The notes below the pieces were generated by a model, which was given only the letters and a program-made list of their open reading frames with translations, ran no database searches and was not told the origin of the DNA. Shown here piece after piece: positions 19,906 through 27,844 of a DNA stretch of 36,763 bases (positions within the stretch are counted from its first letter, which is position 1; the number at the start of each line of letters is the position of its first letter). Source of the stretch: Chara braunii. Taxonomy: Eukaryota; Streptophyta; Charophyceae; Charales; Characeae. Position numbers and translations under genes: made by a program. The DNA lies in assembly GCA_003427395.1 (NCBI GenBank), contig BFEA01000595.1:805141-841903 (forward strand), written 5' to 3'.

Positions 19906-20635
19906 GCATAATGTTGATTCCTTCCCATCACCCACCTGCACAATCAACAAAGGTAACAATCCAAAAATCATCCATTCCCCAACCAAAGTCAGCCCCTTTC
20001 ACATGCATCACACAACACATCTCACTCTTACTTTTTCCCTGAATTCAAGCAAGGTCATGCAAGGTGTGGGTTCACACAGGTGTGCAAGGGAAACTGAGTC
20101 GCAACTGACCTTGAGCGAAGTTGAAACGGCTCACTCAAGAAAGCCAAGTATTCTTTCAAAGAGATCGGCCGCACAACTCACGTTGTGGCCGTTTACAAAA
20201 GATAATTCGTGTCCTGCTTCAGGCGTCACCACGGACACAAGTGCCACTCACTAGGATTGGCGGGAGATAGCCCTCAAGGAGGGTGCTCTCACTTTCAAGT
20301 CCCCCAGGGTCCCACTACTGTCCCAGCGGCACCTCGCCCCAATTACCAAGTCTGATCACTAAAGTCTGCCACAACACTAGTTTCAGTCTCAATCCCCACT
20401 CGCTCGGTCCCAGTCTGGGTCCCAAGTGGCTTCACGCTTCCGCCGCACCACCAAATGATCATCCAAAAATGTAAATCTGAATCGTGGCGCTCATCCAAAA
20501 CTAACAGCACCACCGGCGTCAATGCCGCAGTGCTACCCCAAAAATAGCCACCCCACAGAGTACCATGCCAATCAATCACTGTCGCAGATTTAGAACCAAC
20601 CTGTAAGAAAAACTCCACCAGCCACGTCGCGCAAC
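19906..20635. other. No gene seen
   Basis: I found no coding frame, RNA gene or strong tandem repeat. CAGCACCACC and similar phrases near 20500 anticipate the diverged repeat that starts at about 20640. Confidence 0.25.
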
Positions 20636-20970
20636 GCCAACAGCACCTCCTTTCAACTTGAAATGTTGTCAAAAATGCCACGTCCCTGTCACTACCGTCG
20701 TAAAACCTTGTTGCGCTGCATAATTTTTTTTGCAGCACCTTCTCCCAAAATTACTACGGTGCAGCCTTTCCACTCAAAAATCCTTTGCCACCGTGCCGAC
20801 CATCGGGCAGCACCTCCCCTTCAAACGCTGCCACTTATAGTGTCGCAGAAAAAACTCACCACTGCGCCGCATAATTCCGGCAGCACCTCCTTTCAAAAGT
20901 ACAGCGGCACAGCCTCCCTCTCAAAAATCCCTTGCCGCTACGCAGGCTGACGGGCAGCACCTCCCCGTCG
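20636..20970. repeat. Diverged tandem repeat, period about 73 bp
   Basis: GCAGCACCTYCY recurs at about 20640, 20734, 20808, 20880 and 20954, mostly 72-74 bp apart. Shared words include TCAAAAATCC and a GCCRC...GTGC context. The copies differ at many sites. Confidence 0.7.
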
Positions 20971-21229
20971 TGGGGCCCTCGCCGCACAGTCCAACCCTGC
21001 TGCAGCCTCACAACAACGACTCCCCACAGGCCAGCAGTAAGCACAAAGGTGGGGCCAGAAGCTCCGAGTCTTCAGCTATGGCTGCCTCTCTCCTCCTCCT
21101 CCAAGTGCTTCTGCAGACCTCCAACACTTTGCCTCACTTACACCAGCAGCCAGTCAGCCAGCATCTACCTCAAGTAGAATGCCCCAGCAGCACTGCCACA
21201 AGTGTGAGGCTGCTGGGTGGCAAGCTGGC

Positions 21230-21240
21230 TTTTATAGCTG
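21230..21240 (+). promoter_or_regulatory. TATA-like box in an LTR-like context
   Basis: GGCTTTTATAGCTGGCTGAAGG resembles the TACTTATAGCTTGGCC of the LTR relative at 23491. It suggests another promoter-bearing LTR fragment, but no LTR borders are visible around it. Confidence 0.3.
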
Positions 21241-21953
21241 GCTGAAGGCATGTGGGCAGCTGCCTTGCCCACAGCCAGGCAAAATTTCGTCAGGGCTCCT
21301 GGCCCTTGATCTAAATCAATGCCAGGAGCTTTGTGCCTTGGTTTCTCCCAAGGGGAACCAGGGTCATCAGTCCCCTGGAGCACTGGCCGATTTCCCAGGC
21401 CAGGTACTTCTGGAAATGGCTGTACTCGGCCATTTCGGAACTACATGTTCAATTGAACAGTTGCAATCCCATCAGCCCCTAAAACCTTCTCGGGCTGCAT
21501 CTGTTCCACGGTCGCGACCATATTCGTGGTCGTTTTTTCCTTTTTTACTTTTTTTTTTTCTAAAGGCTCCCGCACCTGGGCACTAATAGTGGCCAGGCTC
21601 AGGCACTCGTAGACTGCTGCTACCCGTTTTCAATCACGAACGGGCGCGGCTGTTCGTGCCCACAACATACAGAGCGAAAGGGGGAATTAAGAACAAAGGA
21701 AAAACTAAAATTTAAAAAGAATGAAAAAAATAAAAAGAAAAAAAAATAAAAACAAAAACTCGCAAGGGAGAGGGAATTGACTTACCTGAAGTGCACGTTC
21801 AGGTAAGGTCCACGTCCCCCCTCTCTCTTCCCTTCCTCTCTCTCTCCCTTACCCCCACCAAAAACCCCGACTTGCCCAACCTGCGCGACGGGAACCACCC
21901 GAATGCAGCCGCATAGCACGGCAAGTGCATTCGGTGGTTTGTCCATCTGGAGA
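21240..21953. other. Unassigned, LTR-like debris
   Basis: GC-rich sequence is followed by A/T-rich tracts (21520-21560, 21690-21760). A small hairpin pairs CGCGACCA with TGGTCG near 21510-21532. No gene is supported. Confidence 0.25.
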
Positions 21954-22010
21954 TGGACTGTCGGGGCACAACCCCCCGATGAGTTGGTGGAAATCCAACG
22001 AAACAGTCTG
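21954..22010 (+). ncRNA. Hammerhead-ribozyme-like motif with a changed core base
   Basis: All three stems form as in a type III hammerhead. Stem III is GACTGT (21956-21961) with ACAGTC (22003-22008). Stem I is GGGG/CCCC (21963-21966 with 21972-21975, loop CACAA). Stem II is GTTGG/CCAAC (21983-21987 with 21995-21999, loop TGGAAAT), followed by GAAA at 22000-22003. The cleavage triplet would be GTC, ending at 21962. The core CTGATGA reads CCGATGA here (U4 to C), a change expected to cripple cleavage. Loop II differs by one base from that of the ribozyme at 33347. It is probably a decayed member of a second family. Confidence 0.6.
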
Positions 22011-22261
22011 GCACAACATGCCTTTTTTTTTTCTTTTTTTCTTTTCTTTCCCATTCCTGCTAATCTTCTCTGCATCGTTCCAATTTCACTGATGTCCCAA
22101 TGGACGAACGGATGTTCGTTCGAATTGTGAGACAGCAAAAAGAAAGAAGAAAAAAAATCTAAACAAAATCCTTTTTTTTTTAAATCTAAAACAAAATCTA
22201 AAAAAAAAAATCACTTCCTAAAAAAACAGTCGCCTGTTTTCACGGACGAGTGTTTGGTGTA

Positions 22262-22312
22262 CTGAGGCCAAAAAGCCCCAGTCACTTCGACAGGCGCCAC
22301 ATGGCGCATTAC
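22262..22312. repeat. Hairpin pair, copy 1
   Basis: CTGAGGC/GCCCCAG around AAAAA is followed by CAGTCACTT and the near-palindrome GGCGCCACATGGCGC, then a T-rich run. The same arrangement occurs at 22502-22550 with changed but pairing arms. Confidence 0.6.
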
Positions 22313-22501
22313 TTTTTAGATTTCTAGTTTTATTCTTTTCTTTTTTTCTTTTGTAGTGGGCTGTTCGTTCCAACCGAACGGGCACTACGTCTGACTTTAA
22401 AAGAAAGAAAGACAAATCTAGAAATACAAAAAAAAAGGAAAGAAAAAAATTCCTTACCTGCAGTAGAATGGCTGCCCGTTCAAACGGGCACCATCAAAAG
22501 C

Positions 22502-22550
22502 ACTGGGGCAGAAACGCCCCAGTCACTTTTGGTAGCGCCACATGGCGCTT
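22502..22550. repeat. Hairpin pair, copy 2
   Basis: ACTGGGGC pairs perfectly with GCCCCAGT around AGAAAC. CACTTTTGGTA and GCGCCACATGGCGC follow, then a T-rich run. It is spaced about 240 bp from copy 1. These may be ends of a small hairpin-rich element. Confidence 0.6.
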
Positions 22551-22555
22551 TTTGT

Positions 22556-22568
22556 AGTTTATTTATTA

Positions 22569-22607
<39 letters not shown>

Positions 22608-22608
22608 T
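22556..22608. repeat. (TTA)n microsatellite
   Basis: About 16 TTA/ATT units lie directly after the second hairpin pair. The poly-Tyr and poly-Ile frames here are artefacts. Confidence 0.95.
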
Positions 22609-22742
22609 TCTCAATATATGCGTGTCATCCTTGTGCAGGGGTCATGCCCAATCCGCTCGGCCCGATCTTGGCCGTGCGATCTTCGAGATCGCGCGGTCGA
22701 GATCGACCGCGCCACATCAGCAACCCGACCGCTCCCAACAAA

Positions 22743-22828
22743 AGGAGCTAGCCTTGTCACATGTCGTTGGGCTCGATCCCTGAATCAGCAGGGTGACAGT
22801 CAAATGGTGGTACCTACTGGGCTAGCTC
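22743..22828. repeat. 86-bp unit with perfect 10-bp terminal inverted repeats
   Basis: GGAGCTAGCC at 22743-22752 is matched by GGCTAGCTCC at 22819-22828. Inside, on the minus strand, AGGGATCGAGCCC resembles a tRNA B box, and the 7-bp ends would pair like an acceptor stem. The T arm does not pair and 18 extra bases follow it, so it is not a tRNA gene. AGGGATCGAGCCC also occurs at about 12999 on the plus strand. Confidence 0.5.
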
Positions 22829-22829
22829 C

Positions 22830-23390
22830 TTATCACTGAAGCTAAGCCCGCAACTCTTCTATAAGAAGAGCTTCCTCCCAGTAGCCCATCTGCTACAGCT
22901 AGGCGAGCACGGCCTTCCTCACCTCTAGTCGCGCCGCCTGTCAACTCGGCAGGCGACGCACCATTGCGGCTTGGCTAGGTGGCCCGTGGCCGGTCGCGAA
23001 ACAGTGTCAGGTCCTCCGGATGGAGCAGACCTTGTGGCCCAACATCAAGCGGGAACACCCTTTTTCTACATATCCAGGCTCTGAATCGCGCGGCTGTAGA
23101 TAGGGTTTACTTTAGCGACCCATGTTTGCACGCTCCCGCGGCTTCAACAAAAACGAAGTATTGCCATTCGCATTCGTTAGTTCGGACGCCACACGCGCCC
23201 GGACTAAAGCCCAAAAACTTTTGGTTTCTCAGTCATAGGTCAGGTCTGAATAATCTTTGGCAAACGACAGTCTCATCAAGTCCTTCAATTCAACAAGAAA
23301 AAGTCGGACAGCGTCCGATGTTCAAAACCCCTAGCAAAATACCCTTGTCAGGGTTTTTGCCCCGACAACGGACACTCCCTGGCCCTCTTG
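22830..23390. other. No gene seen
   Basis: A small hairpin pairs GCCTGTC with GGCAGGC near 22940, around AACTC. A plus-strand frame covers 22979-23533 but has no family resemblance. It overlaps LTR-like sequence, so I do not call a gene. Confidence 0.3.
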
Positions 23391-23394
23391 CATC

Positions 23395-23773
23395 AGCAGG
23401 GAGGGCTTGGACGTCCTGTAGGGACCCAGGCAGGCCACGTTTTGGCCTAGGACCAGAGGCACACAGAGGCACACCCGCGAGGCCTAGCGCTACTTATAGC
23501 TTGGCCACACCTGGGCAGACACAGTTCGAGTAGCTCATTTCTTGGGCAACACGGTGCTGGAGCAGCGCAACAACGCTACACTAGAGGAAGAGGTGTACGT
23601 AGGGAAGGAGGTGGAGACCATACCTGCGTCGACAGGGTTCCTACCTGGGTGCCATAGTTGGCCCTCTCGCCAGTGACCAGCACACAGAGAGAGTGCGACA
23701 TCCTCTTCTTCTTCGTCTTGCCCTCCATCTCTTCTTCCTCCTCCCTTTTTCTTCTCTTCCTTTTCTTCTTCTT
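23395..23773 (+). mobile_element. LTR fragment related to the solo LTR at 8542-9996
   Basis: Shared blocks in the same order are TTGGACGTCCTGTAGGGACCC (GGACGTCCGGTAGGGACCC at 8950), CAGGCAGGCC, AGCGCTAC with a TATA-like TACTTATAGC (23491), then CCATAGYTGGC near the end. A CTT-rich tract at 23700-23773 also matches the microsatellite in the solo LTR. The retrozyme-like unit begins exactly where this tract ends. Confidence 0.55.
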
Positions 23774-23824
23774 TTTCGTCGGAGTTTCACCGACTCATCA
23801 GGAGGCTGAACCCTCAACAGTCTG
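23774..23824 (-). ncRNA. Hammerhead ribozyme lacking the 3' strand of stem III
   Basis: On the minus strand: CAGACTGTT (stem III 5' strand and GTT cleavage triplet, 23824-23816), stem I GAGG/CCTC, the core CTGATGA (23801-23795), stem II GTCGG/CCGAC with loop TGAAACT, and GAAA (23777-23774). The expected CAGTCTG is replaced by a GAA microsatellite, so stem III cannot form within this copy. Confidence 0.8.
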
Positions 23825-24190
23825 CAGAATCCCCTCACTGATTACACTGTAAATGATAATCTACCTTAACCAATATCAAAGTAGACTATCACTCACCCAC
23901 ACCAGATGGAAAACTCTACAGATTGTCGGTTCACACCCCATCACAAGCCAGCAAAACATCCACGAAACAAAGAAAGGTCTGTCACAGCCAAAAAATACAC
24001 TCCAGACACACCGCTGGCACTAGAGGCACAGCATGGCCGCCTAGTAACGGCCCCGACCGCTGCCGCTCGACCTGACCGGAAAAAACCGTAGCAGGAAGCT
24101 AGCGAAGTCGTAGTATATATCGTCACAAATAGAACTGCCCGGTAAACCGTAGGCAGAGAGAGAGAAGAGGACAACAAACGAGGGGCTGTG

Positions 24191-24212
24191 ACAAACTGTT
24201 TCGTCGGAGTTT
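24191..24212 (-). ncRNA. 3' fragment of a second hammerhead
   Basis: On the minus strand: part of loop II (AAACT), CCGAC, GAAA and CAGTTTG (24198-24192), then TCACAGCCCCTCG as in the intact copy at 33347. The core CTGATGA and stem I are absent. It supplies the stem III strand that the other end of the unit lacks. Confidence 0.75.
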
Positions 24213-24339
24213 ACGTTTAGACCAGGAAAAAAATCATTGCGGACCCCGTTTATTAGCGCCTAATGCGCGTTTAAACAGGATTCGACACGAATACAACGCG
24301 GAACCCGCGTTGAATGGAAAACCGGACACATAGGCCATG

Positions 24340-24635
24340 CCAGGGCGCCCACTCAATCAGCAAGTTCAGGCGCGGGCGTGCACTAGATCAGCAACGCCAT
24401 GCCTGGGTGTGCACTCAATCAGCCAGTTCAGTCCTGGGAGCTCACTAAGTCAGCATGTTTGAGCTTGGGTGCGCACTAGGCCAGCTAGTTCAGGCCAGGG
24501 AGCGCACTAAATCTGCAATCGCGAGCATGGGTGCGCACCAGAACACCAATGCCGGGTCTGGGCACGCACTAAATCTGCAGTTCCCAGCGTGGGCGCGCAC
24601 CGGAGCATCAATACACGGTCTGGGCGCGCAGGGTA
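24340..24635. repeat. Satellite 1: period about 31 bp, about ten copies
   Basis: Units built on GGGYGCGCACT recur at about 24343, 24374, 24405, 24435, 24467, 24498, 24529, 24559, 24590 and 24622, separated by ATCAGCARTTC-like sequence. Divergence between units is high. Confidence 0.85.
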
Positions 24636-24654
24636 TCCAAATGGTAATGAGGTG

Positions 24655-24930
24655 CTCGTGAGCTCTCAGGTCATGAACAACAATGTCACACAGACAATAA
24701 AGTGCACAAGGGCGCACTGGTCACAAACTGCAGTGTCGCACAGATGGCAATGATACGTGCAAGGGCGCACTGGTCACAAACTGCAATGTCGCACAGATGG
24801 AAATGAAACACATAAGGGCGCACTGGTCACAAATTTCAATGCCACACAGATGTCAAAGAAACGCATAAGGGCGCATTGGTTACGAACTGCAATGCCATGC
24901 AGATAGTGATGAAGTGCGTGAGGGTTAACT
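24655..24930. repeat. Satellite 2: 53-bp period, five copies
   Basis: AAGGGCGCACTGGTCACAAA recurs at 24708, 24761, 24814 and 24867 with exactly 53-bp steps, and in degenerate form at 24920. The GGGCGCACT core resembles satellite 1, so the two arrays may share an ancestor. Confidence 0.9.
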
Positions 24931-24934
24931 GCGC

Positions 24935-25805
24935 AGACTTGCCAAGTGGCTGAATAGCACCGTATCGAGCTGCGCAGCCCTACCCAGTGGCTGAACATAA
25001 CCTTATCAAGGTGTGCAGGCCAGCCAAGTGGCTGATCAGAACCACATCAAGTTGCGTTAGCCTGCCAAGTGGCAGATCAGAACCATACCAAGCTGTATCA
25101 GCTGCCAAGTGGCAGATCAGAACTATGCCAGGTTGTGTCAGCCTGCCAACTGGCAGATCAAGTTGCGCCGGACTGCCGAGTGGCAGGTCAGAACCATACC
25201 AGGCTGCGCCAACCTGCCAAGTGGCAGATCAGAACTATGCCAGGTTGTGCCAGCCTGCCAAGTGGCAGATCAAGACCAGATCAAGTTACGCCAGACTGCC
25301 GAGTGGCAGATCAGCACCATACCAGGCTGCACCAACCTGCCAAGTAGCAGATCAGAACCATACCAGGTTGCGCCAGCCTGCTAAATGGCAGATCAAGACC
25401 AGATCAAGTTGTGCCAGACTGCCGAGTGGCAGATCAGAACCATACCAGACTGCGCCAACCTGCCAAGTGGTAGATCAAGACCAGATCAAGTTCCGCCAGA
25501 CTGCCAAGTAGCAGATCAGAACCATACCAGGTTGTGCCAGCCTGCCAAGTGGCAGATCAAGACCAGATCAAGTTGCGCCAGACTACCGAGTGGCAGATCA
25601 GAACCATACCAGACTGCGCCAACCTGCCAAGTGGCAGATCAAGACCAGATCAAGTTGCGCCAGACCGCCGTGTGGCAGATCAGAACCATACCAGGTTGCG
25701 CCAACCTGCCAAGTAGCAAATCAGAACCATACCAGGCTGCGCCAGACCGCCGAGTGGCAAATCAGAACCATACCAGGCTGCGCCAACCTACCAAGTGGCA
25801 GGGCG
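24935..25805. repeat. Satellite 3: period about 41 bp, about 22 copies, with two alternating subtypes
   Basis: Each unit holds the small inverted repeat CTGCC-AAGT-GGCAG followed by GATCA. Two subtypes, one with AGATCAAGACCAGATCAAGTT and one with AGATCAGAACCATACCAGG, alternate in much of the array, giving a ~82-bp higher-order repeat. Since 41 is not divisible by 3, all three plus-strand frames run through it; the long frames are artefacts of the repeat. Confidence 0.93.
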
Positions 25806-25965
25806 AGCAGGATAAGGACTTCGAGTTCGTGGAGCAGGTCACACACAGCCGAAATGAGAGTGCAAGTGACAAGACGAGCAGGATGACGACTTCGGGCTCG
25901 TGGAGCAGGTCGAGCACAGTCAAAATGAGGGTGCAAGTGACAAAGCAAGCGGGGATTTGAACGGG
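25806..25965. repeat. Satellite 4: about two copies of a ~72-bp unit
   Basis: GCGAGCAGGATRASGACTTCG, CGTGGAGCAGGTC and AATGAGRGTGCAAGTGACAA occur twice with a spacing of about 72 bp. The array follows satellite 3 without a gap. Confidence 0.85.
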
Positions 25966-26340
25966 TGTGCGCAAGATTAAAGTGGGCGCTCGCAGTTCTA
26001 AACGGACACTTGCAGAATGGGCGCACACACAGATCTAAATGAACTGCATAAATAATCACCCTGGATGGTGGAGGAATGATAAGCAGGGGGATGGAGAGAG
26101 GAGAGAAGCAAGAGACCAGATATAGGGGGAGTGAAGGAGGAAGGAGGGAGAGAAAAAGATGGTGGGAAGAGATGGCAGCTGAATGGTCGTGGCCCAAGTG
26201 AGAACCCTGGGCACCGCACCTGCCCAAAGCTATTTGCTCCGATGCTCTCTTCCGCATTCCAACGTGTGTTCTCCCACACGCGTGTGTTCTGTCTCTCTTG
26301 AGTGCCACGGCCTTGGAATACGAACAGCCAGTCCCAAGCA
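25966..26340. other. No gene seen
   Basis: The sequence is purine-rich at 26085-26165. There is no coding frame with family resemblance, no RNA gene and no clear tandem repeat. Confidence 0.3.
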
Positions 26341-26344
26341 GCCG

Positions 26345-26765
26345 AACAGTCAGTCCCACGCTAAAAATAGCGTGGGACTGCACTAATTTAGTACGGGACT
26401 GGAGCAGGCCCAGTCCCAAGTAGTCGATCAGTCAGTCTCACGCTAAAAATAGCATGGGACTGGGGCAGGCCCAGTCCCAAGTAGTCGAACAGTCAGTCCC
26501 ATGCTAAAAATAGCGTGGGACTGTGCTAATTCTAGTACGGGCAGGCCCAGTCCGAAGTGGTTGAACAGTCAGTCCCATGCTAAAAATAGTGTGGGACTGT
26601 GCTAATTTTAGTATGGGACTGGGGCAGGCCCAGTCTTAAGTTGTCAAACAGAAAGTCCCACGTTAAAAATAGTGTGGGACTGTGCTAATTTTAGCACGGG
26701 ATTGGGGCAGGCCCGACTTTGGGAAACGAAGAGTCAGCCCCACGCTGAAAATAGCATGTGACCCC
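26345..26765. repeat. Hairpin satellite: six to seven units of 61-82 bp
   Basis: Each unit starts with AGTCCCACGCTA, then AAAA, then TAGCGTGGGACT, a 12-bp stem. Starts are near 26351, 26433, 26494, 26570, 26652 and 26734. A second inverted repeat, GGGACTGGG with CCCAGTCCC, spans the join between units. Arm changes are mostly wobble-compatible, for example CCCATGCTA with TAGCGTGGG and CCCACGTTA with TAGTGTGGG. Confidence 0.9.
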
Positions 26766-26849
26766 TTTTAATTATTACCAAGGCTCAGCTATTCGTTTAC
26801 GTGGGCGTTTGGGGCTGTTCCAAGTCATGCAGTCACGTCAGTCCGGTCT

Positions 26850-27345
26850 CAACTGGTCAAATTTAATTATCTCATTATCCCTTGGCCCGTTTCAAGTGTC
26901 GTTTGGGTCGGGTCCCACTAATTCGACCTTTGAGGTCGCGACGGTCCAGTCCAAAGGGAACAATCAGGCTTCCTGTGGGTTGTACTGCCGCACCGTCTTC
27001 CCCGTGGCTTCGCCCCCGGGGATGTAACCGACACATTAGAGTCTGGTTGACTATGACTGCGGGCAGCCCCTGGCGCAGATTTGACACGACGCGGAGGCTG
27101 ACTATGTCGAGTCAACTTCTGTTGACACGGTGCGTCGACCTCCGACAACCATGCCAAACTCCATTCCTTGCGTCCTCGACAGGATCTTGCTGCTATAAAA
27201 CCGACTGCTCGCTGACTCTTGCCATCCGCTTTTGAGCTCTCTCACTCGGGTGCGCAGCGCTAACGAGCTTTCGCTACTACCATTGCTTCCGCCGTTCTTT
27301 GCTCGCTTGTGCTCTCGCTGCACTTGCACTACCACCACTCGGTAA
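26850..27345 (+). mobile_element. Probable LTR with promoter, + orientation
   Basis: A clear TATA box (27193) is followed by CT-rich leader sequence and, about 165 bp later, by proline-rich gag-like coding sequence. That is the layout of a 5' LTR and leader. The left border and a primer-binding site are not visible, so the limits given are approximate. Confidence 0.4.
27193..27200 (+). promoter_or_regulatory. TATA box
   Basis: CTATAAAA lies in a GC-rich surrounding, about 30 bp before a CT-rich likely start region (GAGCTCTCTCACTCGG). It is the strongest core promoter motif in the window. Confidence 0.5.
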
Positions 27346-27557
27346 TTCGCCTTCGCCATGCCGCGGATCGGGTGCTGGACGAGGGAGAGGAGGTCGTCAG
27401 GGGAAGGCGGCCGATCTGCCAATAGACCTAACGCATGAGAGGGAGAGGCCAGAAGAGGAGGAGGAAGGAGAAGAGGAGGAGAGATGGGAAGGGGTAAGGC
27501 TGCGCTGCCGTCCAGATGACCGGTGCGAGCCCAGGTGGTCACCAGGAAGGATGGCAT

Positions 27558-27790
27558 AGTATGCAGATAAATATGAGCAGCACTACGCCGCCCCACCTCC
27601 TCGCTTCGAGCCGCCCTCAAGGGCTTACCCTTCACCATATCCTCCTCCCTCCGCTCAACCTCACCCTCGCCAACTTGCCGTCCTTCCGCAGCCACTTCGC
27701 CCTTAGCCGCCGCCGCCACGCGTGCCGGATCCACCCGTTGTGCACCAAGCAGCGCCATCCGATCACCGCTTGTGTGTCTCGCTCACTCTC
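27558..27790 (+). pseudogene. Possible gag-like fragment, broken
   Basis: One frame reads YADKYEQHYAAPPPRFEPP and goes on with a Pro/Tyr-rich low-complexity stretch, interrupted by stops. Proline-rich N-terminal regions are common in gypsy gag proteins. There is no capsid or zinc-knuckle motif, so the call rests on composition and on the promoter upstream. A GA-rich stretch at 27390-27490 precedes it. Confidence 0.3.
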
Positions 27791-27844
27791 TTCTTTATAT
27801 GCCAAATCGAGTTATGCGGATTCATCTGCTACTTAATATACAGA

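Larger units (their letters stand above)
23774..24212 (-). mobile_element. Retrozyme-like unit: one permuted 425-bp monomer bounded by hammerhead sequence
   Basis: Read on the minus strand it starts inside loop II of a hammerhead (AAACTCCGACGAAA at 24212-24199), runs through one unit, and ends with a hammerhead from stem III to GAAA (23824-23774). The 14-bp TTTCGTCGGAGTTT (plus strand) is present at 23774 and 24199, so the unit length is 425 bp. About 270 bp match the copy at 33213-33485, but in swapped order around the ribozyme. A 154-bp segment (23960-24113) is found only here. This fits a circular RNA of ribozyme repeat plus internal segment, reverse-copied and inserted after opening within the ribozyme. 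Plant retrozymes are non-autonomous elements thought to use gypsy enzymes. I see no target duplication. Confidence 0.65.

Noticed and set aside
21340-21395. Further hammerhead on the minus strand (CTGATGA followed by AGAAAC)
   Set aside because: The core words occur, but stem III has no partner strand and stem II is poor.
22743-22828. tRNA gene on the minus strand
   Set aside because: The 7-bp ends pair and a B-box-like GGGATCGAGCCC is present, but the T arm does not pair and 18 extra bases separate it from the 3' end.
24987-25960. Long plus-strand frames of 174 and 191 residues with repeated peptide units
   Set aside because: All three frames are open through a 41-bp satellite, so openness comes from the repeat and not from coding selection.
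24340-26765. CRISPR array
   Set aside because: Units are directly adjacent tandem repeats without unique spacers, and the context is eukaryotic.
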